64,000 nt of DNA from Diospyros lotus (GCF_014633365.1 NC_068349.1:24628753-24692752), one strand, 5' to 3'. Positions 43,227-57,312 are shown, counted from the stretch's first letter. A program made the numbers and translations. Notes: a model not told the origin generated them from the letters alone.

Positions 43227-44806
43227 TGTAACGCCCCGCTCCCACTTACGGGTGTTACTCATGAACAATTACCCGAATTGTCCACCTGCCCGGTCTTTGA
43301 TGAAGGGTGGACTATGTTTCAAGAAGAAACGCCCTAGGTGGGAACTAGGCTCATCCTTCCCTTCCCTCATCCCCAGGATTCATTAGCGAAATTGGGCTTT
43401 AACCACACCGCATTTGATTAAAAGAAACTCATGAACATGCCCAACCGCCATTTCTTATTTATATTTAATTCCTTTCCATACATGAATTTTACCGGGCTCC
43501 ATAAATCACCATTTAAACCAATCCACTGATTGATTACCAATTTTGGAGGAAAAACTCAAATTTTTAATTTTCCAAAATTTCTGCATATTCTCCAAAAATG
43601 CCCGAAAATCTCTTTATTTTGAAAATTCCTCCGGGGCCCAAATTCAATTAAGAAATGCCCCGAAATTCCTCAATTTTTCCAATTTTTTAAAAAAATTGGC
43701 CAGCGGGGTCCGCTGGCGCGCCCCCGGCCCGCGTGGGGCCCCGCTAGGCGCTGGCCGCACGGGCTGGCAGCGCATGCCCCGCGCGCGGCCGCCCGCCTGG
43801 CCGCCTTGCGGCCTGCTGCTACTGCCAACAGCCACTTCCACTTTTTTTTTCCTTCTTTTTTTTTCTTTTTTTTTTTTTGCTTTGGGCTTTTAAAACCCAA
43901 ATTTTCCAGAAAAATAAATTAACAAAATACTTCACTTTCATCCAAATTTTGCCTTTATTTCTCCAAAATTAAGGCTTGAACCAATCTCTTGATGCTTCCA
44001 CAACATACATCAACCATCCACTATTTGGAACAAAGGCTTACAAGAAAATATCCATTTTCTTCTTCCACAAAGCTTACACAATGAAGTGGAAAATACTACA
44101 TCTAACCTCATTCATGGAGGTTCATACACATGAAACCAAAATGAAACATAATTTATTTTACATTTCAACCAAAATACATAGGCTACACAACTTTAGCCTT
44201 CCCATTCATAGCCATTTCTCTCCCACTTTCACCTTTCCCATGAGGCTTTCAACACCTACAAAGAGGTTCAACAAACCTCATGAGCTCAAAAGCTCAATAA
44301 GGGTGCATATGCAAAGTAAATATAAGCATAAAAAGTCTATGTAATAGCAAATGCATGCAAGTATGGTTAGGTCATTCCATCCTCACAACCCAACATGGTT
44401 TGAGGCATCAACCTACCATTTCTTTCCCACCCCCATGGCCATAGGTCTCATGAACAAATAAAGCATGCAAGAGATACATAAAAATTTATGCAACCTACTT
44501 ATAATGCAATGCAAGGCCTCCTCCACGTGGGGCCATCCCTTACCTTAATATTCTTCTCTTTGAAGCTTTAATTCCTCTTCTCAAGAGAGCTCCTACCTTC
44601 GTTTCTTCCCATCTAAGATGGCATTCAAACAAGGAAATTCACTCTCTTTGCATAAAAGATCACTAAATAAAGAAAGAATAATGCACTTACTTGATTTCTT
44701 TCTCTTCTTCTCTCTTTCCTTCTCTTTCTTTTTCTCTAAACAATGGAAGACTTCTTCCTTCTTCCTTCCTTTTCCTTCTTCATTTCTTTCTCCAAATGGC
44801 CAAAGG

Positions 44807-47379
44807 TGTAACGCCCCGCTCCCACTTACGGGTGTTACTCGTGAACAATTACCCGAACTGTTCACCTGCCCGGTCTGAGATGAAGGGCGGACTATGTTTC
44901 AAGAAGAAACGCCCTAGGTGGGAACTAGGCTTCGTCTGACCCTTCGCTTACCCAGGATCCCTAAACACCCTAGGACCTCGCGAGTTTCTTATGAATGAAG
45001 AAATAACCCGCTACGCCGCCCAAGGGCTTCAAGATGCTTCTTAACACCGGGCTAGACTAAGGGGAAAACTCATACTCAGAAAAATTCTCCAATTTTTCCA
45101 ACATTTCATCGCTCGGGGACTCCTTCGGGGATTTTATAATTTCTTCTATAGCCCAAAATCTCCCAAAATTGGACCCTATTATTTCCCCTTTTATTCCCCT
45201 AATTTTTGAATTTTTCCCCTTTTTTTTTTCGCGCGCGGGCTGGCCCAGCAGCGGCCACGCGGCCGTGCGCCTGCGCGGCCACGCGCCCCCGCGCGCCTGT
45301 CCGACCTGCGGGCCCACGCGGGCCCCCTACTGCCTGCCCGACCTGCTGCTCCCCAAAAATTTCCAGCACCCCTTTTTTTTGAAATCCCAACTTTCCAACA
45401 CCCCAAAAATGCCTAAATCCTCCAGATTTTCCTTTCCATATATACACATCAAAATATACCCTTTGGGCTTAAAGAAACCCTTACACAAGGCATATACAAA
45501 TTAAGCAAAAATTACACCATTTGGAAAGAAAAATATTCAAATGTCTTCATGCTCAAGCCTCTTTCTCTTGCCAAACCCTTCCATAGCATGCTTCAATACC
45601 TACAAGAGGTCAAATAAACCTCATGAGCTCCAAGAGCTCAATAAGGGTGTAATGACATAAAGTATGGAAATTAACAATATAGATGCCAATGCCATATGCA
45701 AGTGCCTAGGGTTCCAATACCTCAACCCTCAAGGTTAAAGGCTTCAACATACCCACCCCAACACACAATTTCATGGCCATGAGTCTCATACACACAAGCA
45801 TATGCAAAGCAAGCACAAAAATGTTAAAATGCATACAAGAGTCTTGCTAGCCCCCATCCACTTAGGGCTTTCCCCTTACCTCATACTCCATGGATCTTCA
45901 AGTTTCCAACAACTTCAAGCCTCCAAAAATCACTTCCTTTAATTTCCTCAAACTCCTTCATGAAAAACAAGCCTAGGATCATAAAGAGATCCTTTAAAAA
46001 TGAGAAATACAAGAAAATTATGTAACCTTTACCTCTAGGCTTCTTGGATTTCTTCTTCTCCTTTTTCTTCTTCTTTCTCTCTTCTTATTTCACTTGAATG
46101 GGAGAACTCTCCCATCCCTATACCTCTCTCATATATATATTTCTCACACCTTTCTCCCAACTCCAAGGTTTAATATGAACCTTTGGATCTCTCTTGAAAT
46201 GGGAGAATTAATCCCCACCTCTCATTAAAATCCTTATTCTTTCATTTACATAACTCACCACATATATATGTATGCATATGTATCTTGAAAGTCAAGCCTC
46301 CAACACCATCATCACACTCTTTAATGGCTTGAGTGACTAAAATCACATAATTTCTCTTTAATTTAATCCCTCATTTTCACTCATAAATGCTTGACCATTT
46401 TCTTTTCTTTTTGCATTTTTCTTTTAGGCAACATAATAATTGCCCTTAATAAATGCTTGAAAGACCACTTTACTTTCCTTTTTGAATTATCTTAATTCAC
46501 TTTATCATCTCCCAACATCCACATATATATGTGATCATGTATGGCTCCACCAATGTACATACACATACATACATGGTCTTTCTTCCCAAGACTATGCCAA
46601 GTGTCATCACTAGACACCTACTTGGCCTCCAATCCTTAATCTTGGCCATTGGATCAAGTCTTCCATCTCAAGACACAAATTTTCTTTCCCAATTAATTTT
46701 CTTTTCTCTTCCAACATCATAAAAACCTTCATTAATGGTGAGAGACATAAATATTTTCTTCTGGAATTAAAGAAAAGCCACCATCATTGCCTCATTAAAT
46801 GCTTGAGTGACTAATAATATTTTTCCTTCAAAATTTCTTTAATCACTCATATATTCTCAAAATATCTATACAATACTCATGCCCATAGATACACTTATGC
46901 ACACCCCTTTACACATGCACATATATACATGTATGTCTCCCATGACCAAAACCTTGACAAAATCACCATTAAGACTCCCTTGCTTAATTTATTTACCAAA
47001 ATTAATTTCTAGCCTTTCACTTCAAGGTCAGATTCATCCCGGCACCTAGTTGGGACTTCTATCCATACTAGAGCCGCTCCCATCATGCTAGCCTCACAAC
47101 ACCTGACCACCCTTCAGGCTCCAGCATTAGGCAATACCCAAGGTCTATACCCAACCTCTTATCGGGTCTTACTACCCAAATTACCAAAATACCCCTACCT
47201 CGGTATTATGACACTGGCCTAAGCCCTTCCATCTCAAGGGCCTTCTTGGGTTTTCCTTTCATTTTTTCTAACACTGGTAACACGGGGTGTTACAATCCGA
47301 CACCTTCTCAAGGGCATTTTTTCGAAATTTTCTCATTTTCTTTCTCATTCTTTTAACACCTGTAACACCGGGTGTTACA
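44807..47379 (-). repeat. 3' LTR of the non-coding Tekay-like element (2,573 bp)
   Basis: Ends are TGTAACGCCCCGCTCCC and CACCGGGTGTTACA. An earlier GGTAACACGGGGTGTTACA (about 47277-47295) shows an internal duplication of the terminal sequence, present in the right LTR too (57209-57227). A very GC-rich island lies at 45228-45350 in AT-rich surroundings. From about 45370 on, it is nearly identical to 55300-57312. Confidence 0.85.
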
Positions 47380-47398
47380 TTCCTCCTCCCCTTAAAAG
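47380..47398 (-). other. Polypurine tract of the non-coding Tekay-like element
   Basis: The minus strand reads CTTTTAAGGGGAGGAGGAA directly before the LTR end. Confidence 0.75.
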
Positions 47399-47940
47399 AA
47401 TTTTGTCCTTGAAATTCGTTTTACCATCATCTCCTACCCAAGACAATCACATTCTTGGGTTACTTGCCAAATTCTCCTACTCGAAAATCCCATAGCCTAT
47501 CCATTCTTCACATTTACCTCGGGTTACACCTACCTCAAGGCTTCACTTTAGGCTTTCGATCTTCCAACTCTCGTGGACATTCAACAACCGAACACTGCTT
47601 TGGCCTCTTGCCAAATTGCACAATTGGTTGCTGATCACGCTTACCGCAATGCTATCGAGCATCACTTTGCAGTTCACTTCCATTTTTCCCATCAGTCAAA
47701 CCACATACGCTAACACTGCATCATTGATCAGTCTATCACGATTTTACGCCGATCACACACGGCAACGTTTCTCACTGCCAAACACACATGGCCACGATTT
47801 TACGCTGGTCCAACTAGCAACGTCTTAACACTGATCATTCACCGTAATGTCACATTCTAGTGCCCATTAGACACTCGGACACCCATTCCACCATGGCATA
47901 CCGCCATTATTCACACGCCTGCATAGCTTGAGTTGATCCT
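47399..47940 (-). other. Internal region, 3' part, of the non-coding element
   Basis: No coding motif. Several CGATTTTACGC / GCAACG blocks repeat at 47735-47835. ATCCT at 47936-47940 is the TSD copy of the following solo LTR. Confidence 0.5.
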
Positions 47941-50900
47941 TGGCTGCGCTTAACCTTGTGCATTTATTTTAAACAAACACATACAAAATAAACAAAGAAG
48001 AAAACAAGCATGCAGGCACAAGGCGTTTATACTCGCCAGTGTACGAGTGTGTGCTGTAGCACAATTTAATTTTCTGGGAAAGTCCAGGTCGATTCACTGG
48101 GAGATCGTTAATAAAATGAAAATAGAGCCGCGATGTAAATTGGGTTGTCAGGCCAATTCATTTGATTTTAAGTGAACAAAAATGAAGTACTGTAACTGTA
48201 AGAAGTCTTGAGTCAAGGCAATGTTCGGTGCCAGTTCCATAACTTCCCAACAGATAGATAGGTACCAAAAACATATGTCTGAATTAATTTGAGGTTTTGA
48301 TATTAAAATGCATCTCAAGATGATGGTAGTTCTTGGTCTAGCAATCTCCATACATGGCATGAAAGATTCTACGTTAAGCAACTACCATAAATTAAAATAC
48401 AGTTAATATGCAGTAATCAGATAACCCATTTGGATTTGGATATGATAGCATCTCCAGTTTAAGTAACCTCCATACATGGCATGGAGACTCTAAGTTTGGT
48501 TTATGCTCCACTCCAAATTCAAAAATTCAATGAACGCCCAATACTCAAATTAAATCAGGTTTCTGGTAATGCATTTGAAGTTCGGCTATCTTGGGAAATC
48601 TATGGCATTGGACACTGTCCGTGCCTTGGCCCAAGTTTAAGCTTAGCCACACATCTCCAAAGTGAAGGATCATGAACGAGGATCAAAAGCATGCAACGGA
48701 AGCGTTTTTAAAATAAAAACGATCCTCGTATTGGTTAGAGTCTAGGAGACTTACTTTTACGGCGGATTACCGGACGGAATGGAGCGATGGGAGCTTCTTC
48801 GCGTGGAGGAGACGACGGCTGTCCTGCTAGCCTTCGACTCCGTCGCATCAGAACTCAAACGCCCCCTTTCGATCTTCCGGAGTATGACTCGAACTCGTGG
48901 CCTCTCTTCGGTGAAGAAGAATGAAAAACGACTTGGATTAAAAAACAACTAAAGAGAGATATATATAGGGAGAACCCTAGGGTTAAAACCCTAGTGGGCC
49001 AAACCCTAATGGGCCAAATCTTTTAATTAATTTCCTAATTGGGTTAGCCCAATTAATTAATTAAAACCCTTACGAACTATTATTTTATTTTAGCCCAATG
49101 GACTATTCTAAATAAAATAATTCTCTCTTAATGTAATTCATCCAACAAGCCAAATGTATTAAAAATACATGAGTTACATCGAGCTACCCCGGGGACCAAA
49201 AGACAAATTATTCACGGCTGCTAAAATGACCAAAATATCCCTGCTACCTAGTAGCTATATTTTGTCATTCTAAGTGTTCCAACTATCACCATATGGAAAC
49301 ACTGACCCCACGAATAATTTTGCATATGCCATGTCTTTGACCTACTAGTGTAATGACGAAAATACCCCTCTGCGTAACACCCATCATTTAGAAAGGAATA
49401 ATGTACTAACACCTTTCTAAATGACTTCTACCATCCTTAGATCACTAGTCCAATAATCCGTGACTACTCGAATGTACTTGCTTATTATTGGGAGCTACCC
49501 AGAAGCACACACTCATAAGTCACGTTCCCAGGGCCCTGGATTATTCGATTATTCTTGGACAATCACAAGGGGGTGAATCACAGAAACTATCTTGTATTAG
49601 TCTGTCTTAGCTAATTAGAAACCATACTCCCAACTCAAAAGGATATTGATCTTTGATAGACCTCACCTGCAATGAATCTAAGAATATAGCTCTAGGTTCA
49701 CTAGACCACCAACTAATACTCAAGTATTAGAGTACTCGTCCACGTAGTAGCAGTGATAGACTAGCTCCATGATAATTAGTACTTTGTCATTAGCTTCTAT
49801 CACAGGTCCACTCTACGCATTCCAAATGCGCTTGTACAATTAGAGTAAACGGACTGTTTACTGGCTAAGGCAAGCCATCCTCCATTAGGATCTATTGTAC
49901 AATGATCTTATCATGATAGAATGCCCAGTTCTATCAAAAGATCAAGAGTTATATTTTCTTGCTTATTAAGTACCCATGATTCATGCCTAACTGTGAAGAA
50001 CGACCCATCACATGAATCACTTACTTAATAGCATGGACACCTTTCCAACAATTAAATGCAAATAATATATGTGCCATAAACTGAATAAAAGAAACATCAT
50101 TACCATAAATTAAACAAAACGTGTCTTTAGGGCATACATTTCCAACACAAAGAAGAAATTAAAGAGACAGGAATTAAAGTTCTGGAATGTAAATACTGAA
50201 ATTTGAAATTAGAGAAATGTAGATGAACAATGAATTAAAGTTACAGAATAAAAAGAACAGAAACGAAAACTGCAGAATGTAGGTAACTGAAATGAAGAAC
50301 ACTAGAACAACATGAAGAAATAAAAAAAACTACTGGAATATAAGAACAAAAAGAAAGGAATAGAACAGTGTGCTTTTCCCCTTATTCTAGTTAAAATGGC
50401 GGATGGGGATCTTCTTTTTGTGAAGCTGACGATAGATATATATATATATATTCATCTTCTGCAAATGGCCCTGGTCAAAGAAGAAATTACGTTGTGTGCC
50501 ACCATGGTCATTTGCGCGTGCTCTGACAAAATCTTCAAAAAGGGATTCCGATGATGGTGATGGAAACAGCATTGAACAATTTGGAGAGGGCATATCCGGA
50601 TGAGGGACGAGTCATTCGAATGAGTTTGATCTTCAACAGTACTTGGACTTCATCCATCCGAATGGGTTGTGAAGCATCCAAATGAATGTTGGCTTTATCG
50701 GATTGAGCTTCACGCATGGCTGCCAAGACATTATAATATGTTATAATGTTATATATATTATATGATATATTATATGCTTATATATTATATTATATATATG
50801 CTTCACGCATGCACTTATATGACATATATATATGTTTTATATTTATATAGGTATTATATTTATATATATTATATATATTATATTATATTTATTTATTATT

Positions 50901-51054
50901 ACTATTTTTTTTATATATTATATATATTTTTATATTAATTTTTTAAACCTGCATATAACCACAAATTGCATATAAATATTCAATTAAAACTAATTTTAAG
51001 ATTAAACTAGGGGTATAAATATAATAAAATTTTAACATTTTTGAGCATCAATCA
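47941..51054 (-). repeat. Solo LTR with TSD ATCCT, related to the LOG-element LTR, split by a nested LTR
   Basis: ATCCT at 47936-47940 and 51055-51059 flanks it. Ends TGGCTGCGCTTAACC and GAGCATCAATCA are those of the solo LTR at 37057-38889, and the first 730 bp and last 900 bp are collinear with it. Without the nested LTR it is about 1.6 kb. It shares the TATACTCGCCAGTG and CATACATGGCATG blocks with the LOG-element LTR. It has no ocs/as-1 array. Its U3 contains a distinct stretch (50390-50720) with GGATGGGG, CATCCGAATG and a TA microsatellite. Confidence 0.88.
48663..50147 (-). repeat. Solo LTR with TSD CAAAG (1,485 bp)
   Basis: CAAAG at 48658-48662 and 50148-50152 flanks it. Plus ends are TGAAGGATCATG and ATTTCCAACA, so its own start is TGTTGGAAATGTATGCCC. 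A minus-strand TATATATA box lies near 48958-48968. It shares the GCCCTAAAGAC motif near its start with the solo LTR at 58381, so the two are relatives. No coding sequence. Confidence 0.88.
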
Positions 51055-51059
51055 ATCCT

Positions 51060-54000
51060 CATGGTAATCTCTCATTACCGATCAACTTACCATGCTAGCA
51101 CTACCTAGGAAGCACCCATTTGGCCCGCCTGGCCAACTTCAACCATTTCATACATGGTCTTCTACCTTAACTAGCTGACCCTCACTTGTTGGTGCGATTA
51201 CGCTAAATTGACTTACCTAACACCGTGCTAGGCTATCGCACATTTCAACCCTGTGTGCTGCCCGAGTTCACATCGAGCTTGGCGACGTATGCACCATTTC
51301 AATCTCACCTCGAGTCGAGCCTAAGCATGCTCGGGCCACAACCTTCTCCCAACCAAGAGTTCTTCGCATTAAGCACACAACGATACTTACTAGCCGATAT
51401 CACATGCTAGTAGGGTCTCATACCCATACCAGGGACTCTTCACTGAGCAACCCCTCTTCAATTTTTCACCCCATTTCTCTACAAAGCCTCTTACTCTTGA
51501 GGCACGAACTTTCAACCATCATACATCAGGTCCATTCTCAACCCGTAATAGACACCTGATTTAAACCATGCATAATGGTTCCTCTTGTCCTCCTTGGCAA
51601 GGACATCACCATGACAGCAACGAATTTTTCTCCCCCCACGATTGTTGCATTTCAAAATTCACCGATACCAGCCTTCATGGCCATTCGCACCCGGCTTCAA
51701 GGTCTGACCAAGCATGATGGCTACCTTTGACCTTCCTGACAACTTCTTTTCCTTAACCATGATGACGACACCACCATGCCATCACAAGGACTTGCTGCTC
51801 TTTGAATCTCACTGGTCACCACAACCAGCACGACCCTACTCTTAGGTCGCCCTCCTCACGTCACCTTTTATACATCTAGCATCTAGCTAAATCCCTGAGA
51901 GACTTTGGCTTCTCCTGGATTTCTTATACACTTTGCTACAGCTAACTCACACCTCTCAGTGAGCAACCACATGGCTCTAACACCACAACAACTTCACTAG
52001 TCGATTTCCTTTCACAACCATTAACCTTAGACACGAGGTTAATTTTCATCAATTGCCCACATTCCAAGGCATCCCTTCAACTGCATCACTCACAGCCATT
52101 AGGTGATTTCATCGCCTCAACACCACTACTGGAAACCAATCTCGTCCCATAAGCTCTTCCTTCGAGCTCTCTTTACCCATTGGCGATATTTTAAATTTGC
52201 CATCATCTTCCATCTAACCAACTCGCTTAGCTCTAGCCGGATCGCCCGACTCATAACCAACACAACCCGACTCCAGGCACTACTCTTGCAATCATCGAAT
52301 GTCGCTTCGACTTAAACTCCACTCTCTGGAAATCACCCCTGCCACTCTTGTGGAATTCACACTTCCACTGGATGCCGTAGGACTCGCCTTCCTACTCAGG
52401 CACTTGCCATTACGCTAGCCTTTCCCCGGGTGACCTTTCCTGATAGAGTTGTAGCGCCTTAGGAAGTTTATCTCACATTGTTGCCTCAGGTGCAACTTTT
52501 CTTGGGAGGACATCTCAAGTTCTACCCTAACCACAATTCCACTACCATTGATAGCTCTCATTCCAAAGCCACACTCCTCTGAGTGGCACATTTCTGCCCT
52601 GACCAACCATCTTTCATCACCTTACATCTCTTTCTCACAATTTGCATGGTCTAACCACCAGGACCCGCTGAACCTTTCTACTAAAGGCATGCACGGTACC
52701 AACAAGGCTTTACCTCACCGCCCTCGAGCATCACGCTCCATTATTGCCATCAGGTGCTACCACCTGGCGATTTCTCGTGTGTCATCAACTGGAAACCCTT
52801 CTAGTGCCACATGAGGACACTTCCTCATTTCGCATCAACACAACCAAGACTAACACCAGACCGTGCAATCGCATACCTTCATAGATTTCAAACCGTGCCT
52901 TAGCCACACGTTCAGCCTACCACAACTCACATCACTGGATTAGAGATTGCTTTATTTGAAACCTCCACACGCTTTAATTTCCCTATCTGATGGTTGGCTT
53001 CCATTTCGTAAGTCTCGCCCTCCACGGCACTTACGTATCATTCTCGAGCCATTCACCAACTCTACCAATCAGTCCCATCTTCATACATTACTGCAAGATC
53101 ACACTGGGTACATCATCCCAATTTACCAGATCACTACGATCAATTTTAACCACAACTATATTAGCATCCTTTAGCAAGGAGCATCGCCACACCTCTTGTT
53201 ATCACACGACAAGATATCACTCCCTTGATTCACAAACTTTCTTGCTGCCTTGACACCCACAACACTACCACCATACTTCAACCCTTATGGAATTTTAGGT
53301 CTGGCTCAGGCATAACCTACAGCATACCCCAGGTCTTCGGTGTCTAATCGTCTCCACCACAGACAGGTTACTCCACGTGGAGGGCTGTAGTCCCTCCTGT
53401 GGACTAACCGTCTGCATCTTGTGGTCCATAGCATTAAACCCGTCACTGGTAGGCATCAACCATAGCATTATTCCCACGCTAGACCCGTTTCTTTTTCCCC
53501 GGGTTTCTTTCTCAAACATCTCATAGATCTTCAGTCCCTGACCATCTGCATAGTCACTGTGTTGCCCTGTGCTTTAGGCGCGCCAACACCTTGTCACCAT
53601 CATCGTGTCACTCCCATACACTGGCCCAACACTGGCTCCCCATCGTGTTGCCCTGTGCTTCAGAGAGTCAACACCCAATCACTTTTACTATGTTGTCCCT
53701 TACACTGGCCCAACAACAGTTTCCTACAGCATGGCTCAGGTCCCACTCTGATCTGTTTCGCACCCCGTATCGTGACTTTTACCTTCCAGTCACACCTCTG
53801 CTATCGAACTCGGCATGACTACCTCGCCACGCTCGCAGCCACTATTCCTACCAGGCGTCCTACTTGACTACAAATCTATCGGATCACTACCGCTTTCCAC
53901 GATTCCTCTTTAGGACTACTCTAAATGTCCTATCCCGCACGGAAGATTTTCGGTCTCACCTGACCAATTTCCTAAGGTGCAGCTCCATATCCTCGGCATC

Positions 54001-55294
54001 TGATCGTCACCTGCAGTTCACTAAATTGCTCAGGCCCATGGGCCACTTGCCCTCAACGCGAGCCAACACATTAGTCCTCTGCCACATGGTCCATAGCATC
54101 AGATCCGTTACATCGAGCTTTGCACCCTTAACATCAAGGCTACTTAAAGCCTTCCCGAGCTACGATGGTTCCACCACCATCTTACCGAAGCCATCTTACT
54201 TGGTTATCCTTGCCTTGATAACCTCAAGCTCCTACCATAAGCCCTACTCCTCATGACTTCACATCTCTTCCCGCTTTAAGACTCTCAAACCATTTCACCT
54301 CTTGCGGCCTCATGATTTTACCCTACAAGATCATACCTCATGGCTCTCACTCAACATTTGAAAGTTCCAACTTTCCACGACAATGGATCCCTATCCATCA
54401 TAATTCATTCGCCACCCAGCTCATCCTAGAGCTTAATTATCATAGATCACGCAACCCACAATCAACATGCTGAGCCCATCTCAGGCTCTGACACCCATAA
54501 CCATGGAGCGCTAACCAGTACCTTCTAGGTAAATTGAGACCTCTCGTCTCCCCTTGCACACTCATGAACACATTCAGTCACCACGCTCGGCCTGACTTTC
54601 TTGCATGCCTCACTCGGGCTTGCTTGACTTTATGTCCATAACTCGGGCATTCACATTACCCGTTACGCCTCACCCACAAAGGCATCCACAATTGGCATTT
54701 CCTCCACGTGCATAGCCCAGGGATGTCCTGTTGCCACTATTCACTACTCTCGGCCCACATACCGCTCATACCCTTCATTGGGGGACCTTCGCGTCTCCCG
54801 TCAAGGGTCTCATAACCTTAGGCGTCATCTCGACCCCAGGCATCATAATGAGGGTCTATTCACCTCTCATCTCCCGACCTTAGGCATCTCGCCTGACCCC
54901 AAGTGTCAATGAGAGTTTAAATTGGCCCCTCATCCATCATTCACAGGAACGGTCACTTGGCCTTTCTCAACCAGGACTTCCAATCCCATGGCTCTCACAC
55001 GCATATCTACACATGCCCAACTCCTTTATCCCAAATTTGAACCCCCTTGGATTCCAGCTCGACTCACTTGGGATTTCCATCTCACACAAGTACCCACCAG
55101 GGTCCGTTTGCCACATACCTATCCCTTCTTAGGATATATACCCCATTTCATTATGAGATCAACTAGGGTCCACTCATACCCTAGGCACGTCCCCTCCAGG
55201 ATCGTCATAACGATATAATCATGTGGCACCGTATGCATCCCTCATGCATGTCTTACACCCGACTCCCCTTGGAGTCTTACACCCGCATCCCTCA
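51060..55294 (-). other. Internal region, 5' part, of the non-coding Tekay-like element
   Basis: 4.2 kb of C-rich plus-strand sequence contain no frame longer than about 130 codons and no retroviral motif. Weakly repeated blocks with CACTGGCCCAAC, TCACCATC and TTCCACTGG occur at 53540-53760. The part 54090-55250 is homologous to 41861-43020. The join to the right LTR at about 55295 lacks a primer-binding site, so the 5' end has been deleted. Confidence 0.6.
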
Positions 55295-57312
55295 TATATA
55301 CCCCTTTTTTTTTTAAATCCCAACTTTCCAACACCCCAAAAATGCCCAAATCCTCCAGATTTTCCTTTCCATATATACACATCAAAATATACCCTTTGGG
55401 CTTAAAGAAACCCTTACACAAGGCATATACAAATTAAGCAAAAATTACACCATTTGGAAAGAAAAATATTCAAATGTCTTCATGCTCAAGCCTCTTTCTC
55501 TTGCCAAACCCTTCCATAGCATGCTTCAATACCTACAAGAGGTCAAATAAACCTCATGAGCTCCAAGAGCTCAATAAGGGTGCAATGACATAAAGTATGA
55601 AAATTAACAATATAGATGCCAATGCCATATGCAAGTGCCTAGGGTTCCAATACCTCAACCCTCAAGGTTAAAGGCTTCAACATACCCACCCCAACACACA
55701 ATTTCATGGCCATGAGTCTCATACACACAAGCATATGCAAAGCAAGCACAACAATATTAAAATGCATACAAGAGTCTTGCTAGCCCCCATCCACTTAGGG
55801 CTTTCCCCTTACCTCATACTCCATGGATCTTCAAGTTTCCAACAACTTCAAGCCTCCAAAAATCACTTCCTTTAATTTCCTCAAACTCCTTCATGAAAAA
55901 CAAGCCTAGGATCATAAAGAGATCCTTTAAAAATGAGAAATACAAGAAAATTATGTAACCTTTACCTCTAGGCTTCTTGGATTTCTTCTTCTCCTTTTTC
56001 TTCTTCTTTCTCTCTTCTTCTTTCACTTGAATGGGAGAACTCTCCCATCCCTATACCTCTCTCATATATATATTTCTTACACCTTTCTCCCAACTCCAAG
56101 GTTTAATATGAACCTTTGGATCTCTCTTGAAATGGGAGAATTAATCCCCACCTCTCATTAAAATCCTTATTCTTTCATTTACATAACTCACCACATATAT
56201 ATGTATGCATATGTATCTTGAAAGTCAAGCCTCCAACACCATCATCACACTCTTTAATGGCTTGAGTGACTAAAATCACATAATTTCTCTTTAATTTAAT
56301 CCCTCATTTTCACTCATAAATGCTTGACCATTTTCTTTTCTTTTTGCATTTTTCTTTTAGGCAACATAATAATTGCCCTTAATAAATGCTTGAAAGACCA
56401 CTTTACTTTCCTTTTTGAATTATCTTAATTCACTTTATCATCTCCCAACATCCACATATATATGTGATCATGTATGGCTCCACCCATGCACATACACATA
56501 CATACATGGTCTTTCTTCCCAAGACTATGCCAAGTGTCATCACTAGACACCTACTTGGCCTCCAATCCTTAATCTTGGCCATTGGATCATGTCTTCCATC
56601 TCAAGACACAATTTTTCTTTTCCAATTAATTTTCTTTTCTCATCCAACATCATAAAAGCCTTCATTAATGGTGAGAGACATAAATATTTTCTTTTGGAAT
56701 TAAAGAAAAGCCACCATGATTGCCTCATTAAATGCTTGAGTGACTAATAATCTTTTTCCTTTAAAATTTCTTTAATCACTCATATATTCTCAAAATATCT
56801 ATACAATACTCATGCCCATAGATACACTTATGCACACCCCTTTACACATGCACATATATACATGTATGTCTCCCATGACCAAAACCTTGACAAAATCACC
56901 ATTAAGACTCCCTTGCTTAATTTATTTACCAAAATTAATTTCTAGCCTTTCACTTCAAGGTCAGATTCATCCCGGCACCTAGCTGGGACTTCTGTCCATA
57001 CTAGAGCCGCTCCCATCATGCTAGCCTCACAACACCTGACCACCCTTCAGGCTCCAACATTAGGCAATACCCAAGGTCTATACCCAACCTCTTATCGGGT
57101 CTTACTGCCCAAATTACCAAAATACCCCTACCTCGGTATTATGACACCGGCCTAAGCCCTTCCATCTCAAGGGCCTTCTTGGGTTTTCCTTTCATTTTTT
57201 CTAACACTGGTAACACGGGGTGTTACAATCCGACACCTTCTCAAGGGCATTTTTTGGAAATTTTCTCATTTTCTTTCTCATTCTTTTAACACCTGTAACA
57301 CCGGGTGTTACA
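55295..57312 (-). repeat. 5' LTR of the non-coding element, truncated
   Basis: Nearly identical to 45370-47379; substitutions are few (for example GTGCAATG versus GTGTAATG near 55580/45650). The first 560 bp, including the GC-rich island, are missing. The end ACACCGGGTGTTACA and TSD AAAGG are intact. Confidence 0.85.

Larger units (their letters stand above)
44807..57312 (-). mobile_element. Non-coding Tekay-like LTR element with TSD AAAGG
   Basis: AAAGG at 44802-44806 and 57313-57317 flanks it. The left LTR (44807-47379) is complete; the right LTR (about 55295-57312) lacks its first 560 bp. A polypurine tract to the right of the left LTR sets minus orientation. The internal region has no gag, protease, RT or integrase motif I can recognise on either strand, so it looks like a large retrotransposon derivative mobilised in trans. 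A solo LTR (47941-51054) interrupts it. Confidence 0.88.

Noticed and set aside
43543..43900. 116-aa frame with Arg/Pro-rich centre
   Set aside because: It spans the GC-rich LTR island and a poly-T tract and is not conserved in the related LTR at 45169-45504.
44593..44939. Ser/Phe-rich frames on both strands
   Set aside because: They lie in a CT-rich tract shared by related LTRs and cross the LTR/element boundary at 44807.
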